From NCBI GenBank assembly GCA_036571765.1, contig BROE01000007.1:4765691-4829690 (forward strand): 64,000 bases of DNA. Reading direction: 5' to 3'. Origin of the DNA: Plecoglossus altivelis (lineage: Eukaryota; Chordata; Actinopteri; Osmeriformes; Plecoglossidae). The translations under genes and the position numbers were made by a program. Under the pieces are notes generated by a model. The model saw only the letters and a list, made by a program, of their open reading frames with translations, was not told the origin of the DNA and did not search any database. This document shows, piece by piece, positions 19,801 to 33,900 of this stretch (within the stretch, counting starts at the first letter, position 1; each line of letters begins with the position of its first letter).

Positions 19801-22800
19801 TTGTGGAGTATTGATTCTCATCTGCTGGTCTTATCAGAGGCAAATTGAAAGTAATCAGCATCTCCAGATGAATGAGATTAGGGGGAGTTGGTGTGGCCCC
19901 TCGAACAGAATCTCAATCCTGTCTCTCCATCCACACTGGCTACTTAGTAGCCTGCAGGTTGATTGGGGAGCGAGAACAAGAGTTGGTTTATCTCTAACAA
20001 TTCATCATAAACACCCGCTGGAGTCTTTCCAGACCTTGATTTCCTGTTGTAATCTTTCCATCTGGATAGCGAAGCACCCTGCCTATACAGGTTGCTCATT
20101 CTCCACAGTTTGTTGTCTGTTCGTTTCTTTCTCCACTTTACACTGTTTTGAACTAGCAGTATGCAGTTTAAAGAGCAGTCTCTCCCCTCCCAATCCCTCC
20201 TCTGCTCCCTTCTCCTCTCTTCTCATCTCCCACCCCTTTCCTCTGGCTGTCCTTCAGAGCATGACCCAGACCTACCTGCCAGCGCCTGGACCAGTACCTC
20301 ACTTGCCTTCCCCACCCCTCCCGTCCCCACCTGTCGAGCCGGTGTCAGACGGCTGCTGCTCGGCCCTCAGTGTGCCAGTCTGCATCCCTCCATCTTTCCA
20401 GTCAGGCTGCCCTTGGCCGCCCCGCTCTGCGGCCCACGTTGTCACTGGAGCACGGGGCTACGTCACCAGTCTAACAGCCCCTGGCTGCTCTCCCTGTACA
20501 CAGTTCTGGGCCAGACCTGCTCAGGGGGGAACGAGGTGCAGGCGTGCGGAAGACAGGGGATTTCTTATGTGCTTCTGATAATAGCATCAGTAGATCAGCT
20601 ATTGCCTTCATATCTGTTCATATGTCACCTGTATAATCCTGTCATTTATGGTTCCTCATCCCATCCTGGTGTTGAATAGTTTGGTATTCTGTGAAAACAG
20701 TATTGTCATCTGACGTGATCTGGATGATCTGAATGGGATGTGTATCCATCGGCCAATAGTCCAGATCTTCCGACGTCAGACACCTGACCAAGTTCTGACT
20801 GGAAGCACTGTGAATCAGGTCAGTAAGATGTGTGACAATTCCATGCTGAGCATCATCATATCCTGCGTCCACCACAGAGCTTGAAAAGAAACCCAACTGA
20901 CTCCAATATCCTGCCTTAATCATGCTATATGCTGAGGTGAAACTCTTTTATTCACAATATGCAACACAAATAATTCAGTTACCAGATTGGTCAAACCTTC
21001 TTTTGAATGCAGTAACCAGTGTTTGAAGGTCCATCAAAGAAATCAGAGCACTCCACTTCATATCTGTGTATGAATGTTAAGATCTTTAGCTTTTCTCATT
21101 ACTCTTGGATCATTACTTTCTTGAACACCATGCACCTTGGGGGCCTTCTTTGTCAGTGATAATTAGCTGATGAACCCTTCCTCAGCGGAAGATTAAGATG
21201 AATTCCAGGGTGTGAGGCTGACAGCTGAGAACAAGATCACGTCTTACTGAAGCCCGTCCACTGACTGCCAGCCACAGGGTGGCTAGTCTGCATGATGCGC
21301 TGAACACGTCTGTCTGACTGTGATGTTCTCTGGACGGACATGCTATGTGATGATCTGGCATGTTGTTGAGATTCCCACAGTATCTCTCAGCCTTGTAACT
21401 GGGCTTCGAGAAAGACTTCATAGATGCTTTTGCATACGATTTTCATCATCTTTAAAAACACATTCAAAAGATATTTTCTCAGCACAATATCACATTTTTA
21501 CAGTACGGGACTGCAGGGGCCCTGTGTTTGTGAACTGTTTTCTGGATATCAACGTTGATCTGTAGGCAGTGTTAAGTACCTCATGATATGAAAATGTGAA
21601 AGTAGGTACTATAAAAATTAGCATTCGATTTGGTCCTTACGGACCCATATTTAGATACTTGTACCCTTCAGTCCTTTTTGACATTTTAAATCAGCACTTG
21701 TCACTGACAGGATTAAAACCCACTTTTAACTTCAAGCAGGAAATTGTCAAGACATTTTAACACCTACTTCGACAGGTAAAATTCATGTCTGCCGATGTGA
21801 CAGCTTGAAAAGGTGAGATACATTTTCCTGCTACCCCGGCCCTGAACCCCATCTCGCATCCATCTCCCAGAATCCTTTCCTCCCCATGGCAACAGAACTC
21901 ACTGCTAGCCAGGACATGAGCACTCTTGAGCGCCCACGCACTTGACAGCGGCAGGGGCCTTAATTGATGTGGTGTGACACATTCTTTCAAACAACACACC
22001 CCCTTGTATGCACATCACAGCACCACACACAACAAAAAACTAGCCACACTGACTGACAATGAAGCAATCATACTTCCGACTCTGTAACTCATGGACAAAG
22101 CTTGCCTGATGTTCAGCCCTTGACAGTACTCCAAATCAATACTTTTCAAAAGTAGGACCTTGGTGTATTTAGTTCTCCAGGTTTATGTGGGAGGCCAGCT
22201 GTGAGATGGCAATACCAAAACTAGATCAATATCAATAGTCTCTTGGTGTGCATACCTTCTCTGGTATGATCCATTGGTGCCATTAATTTATATGCCCTTG
22301 TTTGAAATAACATTCACCATGTACATGGAATGGTGCTACTGAATAATGCAACAGCTATTTCTGCTATCAATATATTATTTCCATAGTCCTTCACGTGAAG
22401 GTAAATCTTAACCTCTCGTCATTTTAAAGCTTGACTTCCCAACAGTGCCATGATCTTATAGTTATTCTCAAACTGTTCACATTTGTAGAACCCTTTGATT
22501 CAAGCAGAATGAAGCAGTTTCAACATGATGAGTCACCCAAAGTGTTGATGATTGCATGCAGTTCTGTGACATCCAGGGTTATCTGAATGTGTCTTCTGCA
22601 TGTGTATGAGAATATTCTGTCTGGTCCAATTCACACGTCTTCAGAAGACGCCTTGTTCTAGGAGATTCGAGGCATCCGTTTGAGTGAATGTCACAAAGAA
22701 GAGCGGTGGCAGGGTGACAGTATGTGCCTTGAATATAGAACCCTGTTTGGGTAAGAGAAGTTGGATCGGCCCCAAACCATTATACTAATCACTGTAATGA

Positions 22801-23000
22801 TCGTGAGCCCAAGTATTGGCAACAACTCAGGACAAATGTGGCTTCCTTGAACAAAAAGGCTCCCGCCAGCCCTCCTCTCCTTCCTCAGCCAGGACGAGCT
22901 GCGCTCGCAGACTCTTCACAATAACCAGAGCTGACACCTAAAATGGTGGCATTTTCAAGCTTTTGTGTTTGGCTCTTCAATCCCCGCGGAATGATGCATG
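16811..23000. other. AT-rich intergenic sequence upstream of rpl38
   Basis: No recognisable gene. It contains an 83-bp tandem duplication (17247-17411), an isolated TATA-like promoter motif on the plus strand near 18135, and a GC-rich open patch at 20190-20540. Short open frames show no family signature. By human synteny this is the space between rpl38 and sdk2. Confidence 0.6.
17247..17411. repeat. 83-bp tandem duplication, two copies
   Basis: Two head-to-tail copies, each starting CTGCATATCATGCT and containing GAGATATGAGATGTGATAGC. They differ at only a handful of substitutions and have no indel (period exactly 83). This is a relatively recent tandem duplication in intergenic DNA. Confidence 0.9.
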
Positions 23001-26000
23001 TTGAGGAGCACAGTGTGTGTTTGCAAGGAGAGGAAATGATAGATTAGAGAGGCAGAAAGAGGCAGAGTGAAGGCCTGTGAGGCGTAGCAGCAGGATTAAT
23101 TCCCCTATTAGTTTCTCTCTGCAGCCACGCTACACCACGGAGTCGTCTGATCCTTGGGTCTAATACCATCTTTTTATAGATTTAACTCAATTTAGATTAC
23201 CGTCCTGTCTACCCACTCTGGAGATCCTGCCGCCTGCCTCCTCTCTCTCTCCTCTCCTTTTCTGTTTCTCGAACCATCCTCCTGGCTAAGTCCATGATGA
23301 AAGAACACAAACGGTGAGAAAACTGTGAGGAAGGAGGGGAAAAAAAAAACAATTACGCAATGCCAAGATCATTAAGTCAAAATGAGACACTTTTTTACTG
23401 CCGTAGAAAAGAAGTTTGGTGATGAAAACAGTGATTTTCAAGGTGATTAAAAAGCTATTAGTGCAACGGCTCTCCTAGGTAATTCAGGAGATAGTCGTTC
23501 AAACCCTGTTCGAGAACTTGGAAGGGTTCTCGAATCTAGACAGCGGTTATTAGATAAAGATATTATAGAGAATTGCCCAACTGAGAATACTCCTTTTGAA
23601 TCTGCTGTCTTTTAGTTAAATGAAATCCATTCATTAGATACAGTTTCATGTCTTTTGGCATTTAGCACAAACTCCAGAGGTGATTCTAAAGTTAGGTTTG
23701 CTACCTTGCAAGCGTACTAACCCTGCCCTTGTGATTCAGTTGCATATCGAGACAACATCATGACTACTATGACTCCAGTTGACTGCCTGCCACGACAATT
23801 TTGGATCTTTAACTCTCATTTGAACTGTTATAGAAACTGAAAATGAGTTTACGTTCTCGTGTGAAGAATCTTACAAGTAGGACAATTGTTCTCTAGTAAT
23901 TATATTCTTGACACACCATTTATCTCTTTTTCCCAAAGATGTTACCAATTCTTTTGAACGTGTTTGAACCATTACACAGCTCCATATTACCATCACATTG
24001 ATGTGATTCAGCGGGGAACAAGTTAATGGACATAAATTCTATAGACTTTTTAAATGTTTTTTTAAGCTATGTGACTACACATTCAACTGGTACCTCAGAT
24101 TATAACCATGATACATATCTAATTGAATTCAAGGCACATTAGCTTCATGTTACCAGCTTCCCTTACAAATGCTATTAATTCTTGGCGATAATTTGCGGCT
24201 TCATTAGAAGTTATCTTTATCAGATGTGGGCAACAGAGGGAGGAAACAGAGCGCTTGAGCCAGATGGAGAGGGCCACTCTTTGATCTGTCCATCACTTGC
24301 TTTTACCCATCGAGAAGCAGGAGTAAGTATAGAAATGGTGATCTAATTGAAGTATCTCATTCAATTTTCTTCCTCGTTTCTCTCCTGCGATCAGATGGGT
24401 TTTCCCTCCCTCCGCATGGCCTCCCCTGTGTTGGGACTGAGGCTATCTTCATTTCCATCGCTCTTTCTTCCTGGTCATTATGAAGCTGGTCTCTCCAGCA
24501 GGAAGCCAGTAGCACCAGGAGAACGATCCAGCAAAGGACTGCAAGAACACAAAAAAGAAACAAAAAAAAAGAAAGAAATCCAATCCAATAACTATCTGAG
24601 GTAAAGTTCTCCAAAAAGCGTACCAATAAAAAGGAAAGGAAAAGAAAACCCAGACATCCAAACTGGCGTGCTTGAGTGAATTCTTAACCCGGTCCTTTCC
24701 CCATTTAATTGGTTCAGCTTTTGAAACCATCACTCTTTTCCCCCCAATCTGTCAAACAGCCAAGACTGAAAACATGCTTTCCTTTCCACTTCTTTCTCCG
24801 GTTTTGAACAGGAGTTGGTGGAATGGATAGAGTTGTTAGAATTCACCCGGCGTGCTTTCGTGATGCCAGACATCCGTCTGTGCAGGTCCTGGGGGTTTGC
24901 TGTGCCAGGCTTGGCTCTGCTGCCATCCCGTCTCTCTCTCTCTCTCTCTGGCCAGGTGGAGGAACACGCGCGGGCAACGCGGGCGTCCGCCACATCTGAG
25001 CCCAGGCTTGGAAGAGACACAAGTGGCATGGAACCAGCTTCATAGTCCAGATTAGCAGTGTCTCTGTGATCATTACCCAGCTGAGGAACAGACAGGGATT
25101 AACAGTCACGCGTTCTTTTTAACACAGACAATCCCCGCTCGCTCCTTTTTGTCAAAGAGAGGCTTCTGCTCCAGGCTGACTGGGCCGCTGGAGGAACGCA
25201 CGCGTCAAAACTGTCAAGTCATGCAGGGTTGGGAGTTTTTGACAGTTTCTGAGGTAGTATTGGAGAGGTTCCAAATCCTTCCTGCCTAGATCAAACTAAA
25301 TCGGCTGTGCGGAGGGTGAAATGAAGGGAAAAACTTGTGGGGATGGTGATGAAAGAAGTTGGGTAGATTGGCAAGTCCCTGTCCTACGACTGGAGTCTGG
25401 ACAGCTCTGGGCATCTTGTGACCATGTCTTTGATAGACACGGGTCTCTTTACCAATTGGCTGAGTGACAGATCCCAGAAGGACTCACAAAGGAAGGCTTC
25501 AAAAATGTCAGCCTCGCATCTGACTTAGCCTTTTGTCTTCCGCAGTCTGACTGGGTCCCCCTTGTGGTCGGAGCCTGGACTGCTCTGTCGCCTCAGGACA
25601 AGACTGAAAGTGTAATGAACCTCGAACACAATGGGGGCCGACCCTGGCACTCCTAGTGTTATTCTTCATCCCACTGTGTGTGAGCTTGTGCATCGACCCC
25701 TTCAGGTGCATGACACAGCAGCTCCTGTCACAGGTAGGAGTGGTAAAACAAAGAGGGGGAAGGGGGGGGGGGCAGAAAGAGACAAAGGAACAGAAGTCAA
25801 AAGGGTTCTGTGAGTACTTTTGGAAAAATGGTCTTTCAGGGCCATACGAGATTGGTGCCGGACCGTTCCCTTTGGACACCGGTCCCTTATTAATGTCTTC
25901 GTCCAGGTCTTTCCTTCGAGGGACACACAGGGCCTGAACATGGCCTCCACTTTCATCCAGCAGTTAATGAGAAAAGGCTGGATAACCATGGAGCCCCTGT

Positions 26001-27197
26001 GGGCTTAAGCAGAGATATGGAGGCCCTGGCCTTGCTGTAATCTCAATGCGTAGGGACTTTACACCCAGACACCCTGGGACTAGGTCCCACTTCACTGAGT
26101 CAATATGTATTTAGACAACATTACAGGATTTGTCTTTGCTTTGCAATATCAGTTGTTTGCAGAGTACTCTTACTGAGCTAGCTCATATACCTTCCCTCTG
26201 CAATTATATCCTACTTTTATGGCTCTCCGCTGAGCTCGCGTGCTTTCCCCCCGCTTGAGCATGAGAGAGTGGACTTAATTGTTTGGAACGCCCTCAGACA
26301 AACCGCCGCCTTGACTGAAATCCGTGCACTTCTATATCTCATATGAATACGAGAAGAAAAATATTACAGTGCATTCATCGTAATTAATCTGTAGGCTACA
26401 TATTCCTCTAGCAATTAGCGTCCACTCCTGGCAACCCTGCTGCAAAGGGGCCTCTGGCTGCATCGTCGTAGAATCGAGGTCTGTAACATGTGCCGCGTCA
26501 GTGCCCATGCTGCGCTTTATAGAGAAACCCATCCCTCTCTCCCGGTGGACAGAATCCTCCCACACAAACAATGGTATCAACTGAATCATTCTCTCGCTAA
26601 TCACTTGCATATATCTGGTGCGGAACAGCGTGAGAGTGATGTCGAACGCGCTGCCCCTATTTCACGGTTTTTTCCCCCTGCGGTTTATATTCACGACCAA
26701 AGGCAGGCTGTTTACCAGCGTTTATTTAGTGAAGTTGGCTGACTAACGTGACTCGCTTCCACGTGTCAAGAAATCGAGCGCACACAGATTACTCAGAAGT
26801 TAACTCGTCCACATCCTAATGTTCAAGTGGTGTATCAGTGAACATCAGAAATCAGTATCAATTATATATATATATAATTATTATTTTGTATTATTATTAT
26901 TTGCCACAGCTCTCCCTCCCTTCCTCTCTCCGGTCCATTTCCAATCTTCCCTCCCGTTAATGTGCTCTCCTAATTTCATTAGGCACGACAAAGGGGAAAT
27001 AGATTTGCACGATGTATGTTGGAGAGGCAAAGTCATTTCTCCACATCTGCAGGTAATTGAATTTTAATTGTCGTGAAGAAAGTCTGTGATTGGATGGGTG
27101 TATTAGAAGTTTGCGTGGCGACGGTAACTCAGAGCATACATGTCTTATTATTCCCACTGGGATATCTGGGAAGGAACCTTGCCTCCTTCCAGCCCTT

Positions 27198-27198
<1 letters not shown>

Positions 27199-27257
<59 letters not shown>
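27199..27257. repeat. (CTA)n(CA)n compound microsatellite
   Basis: About ten CTA trinucleotides are directly followed by about 14 CA dinucleotides. Confidence 0.95.
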
Positions 27258-27260
<3 letters not shown>

Positions 27261-29159
27261 ATGCAGATGCACAGCTCGTCCCACCCCCTCATGCACACAC
27301 ATACACTCATGCGCATAAACGCACACATTATACAACTATTTACACTCCCTTCAGCACTGTTAGTATGGAACACAGTGTCGTGTTTACACAAGCTTTCAGC
27401 GATGTCAGCGTCCACAAGGGACAAGACACAGAGAAATGCTATGTCGCCGTGGCCATTAACTGGCACAGGGGTATGCAGGTCTAGCTCTGCAAAGCGGTTT
27501 GGAGATCTGAAAGAGGAGCTTTTTTTCGTCCATGACTTCATTGTAGTCCAGGTAGCATAGATCAGTGAGTGCATTCCCTCCAGAGTCTCCGAGAAAGTGC
27601 TTACAGCCAGGCAATCTTCTCCAGTCCCTCCAGAGAGGCATGGCGCATGGCCTTTTGAAGATAGCGCAGGAGATTAGAGGATATCCGCCATCAGGGGAGC
27701 GTGAGCAACCAGGAGAAGGATGTTGAAAGAGGAGCACACCGATAAAGGAAGACCAGAAATCTTAATACAGCCATCTCAAAGTAGCAGAGTCACAAATGCA
27801 TCGAGATATCGATCAGCGCGTGGAGGACTCGGTGTCAGGAAGCTCAGATCCTATTATGGTGTTTTGTTCAGGTGGAATGACACTGCTGAAAACACAGCGC
27901 TCCGAGGGCCTGATGCGATTTCTCCTTGTTTTGCCGGCCCAGTTACATATTATTTCACCACAGGCGCTACCTATGGTGAAATACGGTTACCCGGCGTCTT
28001 GCATAGCGTTTTCCTCCGCTGCGTTTCTTCACTTCTCATTAGCGATGTCTGCACCGTCTGTGTGCAGAATCCCGCAGAGGATCTTTGCCGTGTTCCTGTT
28101 CCGTGTTCCGAACTTCTGAATGAGAGGGGAACGGGGCGAGCAGCGATCGGAGGGCTGATGGAGGGAAACTTAAAGCCCTGCCTCTCCTGACTGAGACGTC
28201 TTGCAACTCTGTGCAGCATCGACCTAGGTGATTTTTCGGATAAGATGTCAATTTCAATAAGAGGCTTCGCCGCCCCCCCCCCCCACACCTCTCCCGCGGG
28301 GTTTTGGCGTCGGAAAAAAGGACGTCTTTCACAGTGGGGGAGGCCTGCAAAGCACAGGGAGTGCATTTGCAGAAGGGAGATAAAGCTTTTTTTCCTCCTC
28401 CCCTTTCATTTTCGCAGGGGGTTCGGCAGAGGTGAGCGAGGCGGTGATTGACTGAGGCCTGCTCGAAGTGGAGCAACGGCGCCCGCCGCGCTGCAGCGGG
28501 CGGCTGCTGTCCCGGTCGCTCCGCCCCCTTTCCAGAGGACGACCACGGAGACAGGAGAGAGAGGGGGAGGGGGGGAGGGCAGGAGGAGGGGGTCGCGTGA
28601 GATAAGCAAGAGTCTAGAATTAAGACGACAGCGATGACAAGGCTCGGAGCTTGGAGCAGATCTATCTCGGAGATGCCAGCTTCCCGGTCCCAGCGGTCAA
28701 GTGCGATGTGTGTCCGTGCAGACAGACAGCACGCAGCGTAGGTGTATATTTATGTGGTTGTCACCATGTTTATATATGACAGGATGAGGGGGCCCTGTCA
28801 GAATACACGGCCGGCCACGAGAAAGAGAGGAGTCGTGGCACGATGGCCGTCTACGAGCGCTGTGAGGACCGTGACATCAACCGGAAACATAGATCAGATA
28901 TGTATAAATGTGGAAAATTGTGTTTGGGAAATAGGAGGAAAATATCACACCACTTTGAGGTGTGGAATTGGCTCCCCCGATGTGTCAAATGGTCCATTCA
29001 AATCTAGTCAGGATAGAAATTAGAGAGGAGGTCCATTCCAATGGCGCTTTCTGAAGCTGTGGTGATAATTGCTGCTCAGAGCTCTCTGTATTCAGATCAG
29101 GATCAGAGCGACCCACCTTCCCACCAGTCTGTCTCTGCCTGCTCTCCCACACTTCAATC

Positions 29160-29285
29160 CCACAGTCAGAACCACTTTAATTGAATCAAATAATTGTAGC
29201 ATGGGGAGTTTCCCTTTAATTTCACTGCATTTTCAAGTCTGCGGTCATGGCAAAAATGGAATTACTTTCCCAATTTAACCTTCGG
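29160..29285. promoter_or_regulatory. Candidate conserved non-coding element
   Basis: Unique, repeat-free sequence with clustered CTTTAATTGAATC, AATAATTG and CTTTAATTTCAC motifs. This is the texture of vertebrate developmental enhancers. No alignment was possible, so this is only a candidate. Confidence 0.25.
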
Positions 29286-30032
29286 TTAACCTCATTCATT
29301 TATCATTCGAAAAAAGTAATTTCAAATCTTTGGTTCAGCGTAAAGTTGAAAATAAACGGCACTCACAAAAGAATGGAGGTTTGGACCGGCTGACTGAGCA
29401 CTTGTTCTGAAGACAGGGACCCCACTGTCTCCGGTGTCTGGTCAATGCTGTTCTCAGCAGGGGTCTAATGGAGATTCATTTAGCAGCAATAAGGAAAAAG
29501 CTGTCATTAGGGGACGGTAGTGCAGTGCCCTTTCTAATGAAACGCTTTTGTGATTGATCTTGGAAACGGTATGGGTCTGGGTCTATATCCCGCTGTGTCA
29601 GTGATCCCGTATCGGAGGGATCTACAGCTCCGTCGCTCGGCCAAGCGCAACGTGGTACCAACACGTTTAGATTCATTTCAATATAAGTGTATCCGGACCA
29701 CTTCACATTCAGCACTGCGCATCTTCGGGTTCTAAGTAATACACCTGCCGAATGTAACTATCCCACAGTGTCCAGTTCTCCAAAACCGAGCCACAGACAG
29801 ACAGACAGACAGACACAGATATCCCTGCCTTCAGTCAAACAGACTCACATAAATGCCCTTCCTTTGATTAGAGTCCCTCGCCAGTTAAACCAGTGTCATT
29901 CTGTTGGTGAGCGAGCAGGAAGGCTGAAGGCAATTTGAAAACGACCATACTCATTGTCATCATCCAAGTTCTAGTATGGTGAGCATGATTGTAAGTGCAG
30001 AAGTGGCACTCTCAGTGTGCGTGCGTGAGTGA

Positions 30033-30921
30033 ACGCCTAAATGGTCAATGGCCGTGCGTTTGGTTGAATATGGAAGTGGGGGAATGAGCCAAAGAGGAGC
30101 TCTAATTAAAAGCCTGTCTTTTTTTCATCCTGTGCTCTGGGCATCTCATAGGCTTTGAGAGATCTCAATTAAAATCTAACAAGAGCCATTATTTTGAGCA
30201 CACGAGAGAAACCAGGGCTAATCAGAGGTGACGGTAAAGAGGACTTAGAGAGACATGGATCAGAGTGGGTTGTTGTCGCTAGCTGGCTAATACATTCGAA
30301 AACGACTTCCTCAGACTGAGTGTTCCAGCGAGGAGATCCCATTAGATGTTTATTTACCTGCCGCTATGTCGTTAGCTGCTGCTTAATGATGGTGGGGAGT
30401 CAAGATGGCCTTCCGGTCAGAGAAGAACACAAACTGTACACATGCTTAACTCGCAGGATGATGGGGGGGGGGGGGACGCCTAAATGGTCAATGGCCGTGC
30501 GTTTGGTTGAATATGGAAGTGGGGGAATGAGCCAAAGAGGAGCTCTAATTAAAAGCCTGTCTTTTTTTCATCCTGTGCTCTGGGCATCTCATAGGCTTTG
30601 AGAGATCTCAATTAAAATCTAACAAGAGCCATTATTTTGAGCACACGAGAGAAACCAGGGCTAATCAGAGGTGACGGTAAAGAGGACTTAGAGAGACATG
30701 GATCAGAGTGGGTTGTTGTCGCTAGCTGGCTAATACATTCGAAAACGACTTCCTCAGACTGAGTGTTCCAGCGAGGGAATCCCATTAGATGTGTTTATTT
30801 ACTGTCCGGCATAGCGTTTAGCTGCTGCCTGAATGATGTGGGGGGAGGTGCAAGTTGGACCTTCCGGTTCAGAGAAAAACACAAATACTGTACAATGCCT
30901 TAATCCAGGATGATGGGGGGG
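30033..30921. repeat. Head-to-tail 443-bp duplication (probable assembly artefact)
   Basis: Copy 1 spans 30033-30475 and copy 2 spans 30476-30921. The first 302 bases appear identical. The remaining 140 bases align but are peppered with single-base indels, and both end in GGATGATGGGGG. Unit content is unique, AT-rich and enhancer-like (GAGCTCTAATTAAAAGCC, CTCAATTAAAATC). The error pattern suggests an unmerged contig overlap at a poly-G end rather than a true duplication. Confidence 0.85.
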
Positions 30922-33900
30922 CAGGGGCTGAGGGGGGAGCGGGACCTGGGATTCAGCGATGGTGATTCTAATTCTTCAAACTCAGCCAACACACAACAGT
31001 AGCAGCCTCATCCACGGTAGCAGAAAGTAACCCTCTGACCTACTAAAACTACAATTACTCCCAAGTTCTAAGCTCAGCTAAGAGAGCTCTAAGAAAAATG
31101 GTGTCTCTAGGTAGAATACCAATTAGGCAAGTTAGTATAATTGTGGGCTTTTGGATATTTTGGTTTGAAATGCTGGCTGGAAATACCCTGACTTAAAACC
31201 TTACCATGGAAGGGGAAATTCAGTTGAAAGGTGGTTTTTGTGTGTTTTTATTTAATAGGTCTCTTGGCAAAGACTTTCATTCTGGTCAAAGTACTTTACA
31301 AACTGCACTGAAGGTAAGATGTCCTAATGGCTTTTAGACATATTCAAGAGCTTGAACTGTTGCTCTCAAAGGGCACAGTGTCAGTGAATGTGACACTGTC
31401 ATTTCAGAGTGAAGACAAGATTATTTCCAGTTGCCAGGTCACCACAGATTAACACATTAAACACAGCGTCTAGTGAGTTCCTGTTCCGTTGATTGCTTAG
31501 CACCTTCTCACCAGGGATCGGTGCGCCAAGTAAAAGAACACCAGACGAGATTCCGCATTATTCTTCATTCCTTTTCATCCGCTCTGCTTTATTTTGTTCA
31601 TTTATTCATGTGCTTTTTCAGCTCACGAAGGAGCCCCATGCTGTTTCATGGCAAACTGTCTTTCCGTCCCTTTTGATGAACATCCACACTTGTGTTTCTA
31701 CAAACTATTACATTTTCTTCCTGCACCCTCCGACACATGCACACACCTGCCTCCCATCCTTCTTGTTTTTCAACCTGTCCCCTGCTCTCGGTGTCTGCAG
31801 GGCTCCGCAGGGGACGGCCCCCCTCACGCACACACCTGTGGAACGGCCAAGGCAGCTGCAGTGCCGACTTGTTATGGCGGTGAGGAGAAGGTCAAAACAG
31901 AGGGTGGAGGGTCTCAGAGGGGGGAAAAGGAACTCGGAAGCGATGGAAAATAAACCCGGTAAATCTTATCAGCCATGCATTGTGTTCCCTTTCCTTTATG
32001 AGAGCCGAAATCACGTCAGGGATGAACCCGGTTTGAATATTTGAGAGGCTTTCACCTTATTCCTATTCTCCCACAGTTCTTTTCCCGCCGACTGTTCCGA
32101 ACAACCTCTGGTAATCTGTTGGAGGTGAACGGCGCTGTGTGCCTCAAACCTTCAATGTGAAGGAGATAGAGAGGGGTTACCCAGGGAATAGAGCTACAGC
32201 TGTTGAATATTACAACATGTGTATTTCATTAGCGCTCGTGGAAATCTGAATGATGTTGGTGGAAATAGGAAGAGGGATGTTCAAGTGGAATCTGGAATCA
32301 TAAAAGTCCACCTTTGCCAGTGAACCAGGGAAACAGAGCTGTCGGCACATTGTGGAAACCGATCAATGAATATTTGATTACTGAGTGGAGCCGAGAGAGA
32401 GAGAGATAGAGAGGGAGAGACAGTCGAGCAGCAAGATTTTCCACTTAATTCAGCTATTTACGTCAAGTAAAGAGCAAAATATGTATATCTATTCCTGATC
32501 CATAGGAGAACCTGTGTTTGCCGTGTTGTGCCGGACAACTATATTACAGTATGCTAACATGCTGCGGAGAGAATCGGTCCATTCATATGCTAAGTTATGG
32601 ACACAGTGTCTGGCCTTGCCTTTAAGCATGCATCACTATGACTGCGATAACCAAATAATACGTATTTGCATACTGTAGATGTGTTTTCATGCTAGCAGGC
32701 ACAGGAAGTCTCAACTGCCCTGCATTGTGCTTGACTGGAACACAATTGGTAGCAAAGTAAAACACAAAGGCACTATGTGCAAATTGCACCACACACCTTG
32801 AATCATAAACCAGTCTCTTGGCAAGGTTAGCTAACTACAAGAGAACACAATGGCACTATTTGAGGGAATTATGATTTTGTATTAGTCAGTCTTACTGCCC
32901 ATGACATTTGCCAGTTGTATATTTATCAAGATCGAGGTATTTGTGACTAACACGTTTCGCAAGCATCATTTTTTTCCCAAACATCCACCAAAGAAGTAGT
33001 TTCAGTCTTTATCTGTTGGCTACATGAAGCATATGCACTTTGCTCACACGCTTGAGTTGTTTACTGCTAAGCGCTGGACCCCTGATTTCAAAATCGATAT
33101 CCCTAAATATATTAGTTCAATGGCTTCTACCAAGTTCTTATTCACCTGGTAGCTCAAAACAAATCCCTGTAAAGGGCCCTGGCAACAGAATCAAAGCAGT
33201 GCTGGGGTTTGACACGGTCACACTATTTTCCATTCCAAACCTTTTCCCCCCTAACTTGTAGTTTCTCGACACTTTTGTTTCGCCTGACTCTGCCTTTCTC
33301 TCAGTCTGCGGGCCGCACGGAGACCAACGTACAGGTAGGGGAAGACAGAATCACTCGAGGTAATTAAAATCACAATCTGTCTATTTGTTTGGCTTCCTGT
33401 CTTGGCTTGAAGTACTGGGGAGATGACCTGGTCTCCTAGAGTGGAAATGTAATTTCACGGCCTGTTAGGCTTTGAACTCCAACCGTAAACAGGCAAAAAG
33501 AGGTGAGTGCTCGCGTGCGTTAGGACCACACTCTCCGAATAGGGAATGCTGGGATAGCGGAGGCTCTCTCCGGTCCATCATGCTGAACCCACGCTAGGTC
33601 AGGGGCTCTTTGCTTTAGTTTGAAGTGTGTAAACACGGACAGAATAGATGGCTCCTTTGAACCCCACATAACGAGCACACTTACTAATAATTATAGTCGT
33701 GGAGGAACGGAGAACTAGAGGCAGGAAACGGAGACGGGGGGGAGACGGGGGCTATGGGGGGGGGGAGAAAGGGTGGCAATGAAATTGAAACGATGGCAAG
33801 AACCAGTCAAGTGTTCACTTATTCAAGCAGCTAATGAAAATGTTTAATGTGGAGCCATTGCAGAAATGTACAAATCAATATTTCTCTCCCCAACCAGAAA

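Larger units (their letters stand above)
23001..30032. other. Intergenic; unique sequence with scattered GC-rich blocks
   Basis: No gene recognised. Unique stretches such as 23090-23230 and 24180-24330 have GATA- and homeodomain-type motifs. There is a CTA/CA microsatellite at 27199-27257 and a CpG-rich block at about 28430-28560. Open frames on both strands around 27.7-28.5 kb lack any family signature, and their codon content follows base composition. Confidence 0.55.

Noticed and set aside
23450..23520. tRNA-like segment (AGTGCAACGG A-box-like, GTTCAAACCC B-box-like, CTCCT/AGGAG arm)
   Set aside because: The anticodon loop length is wrong and no acceptor stem pairs; at most it is a relic of a tRNA-derived SINE, and no second copy was seen.
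27971..28476. Overlapping 130-145 codon minus-strand frames in a CpG-rich area
   Set aside because: Arg/Ser/Pro-rich in two frames at once, following base composition; no homology recognised.
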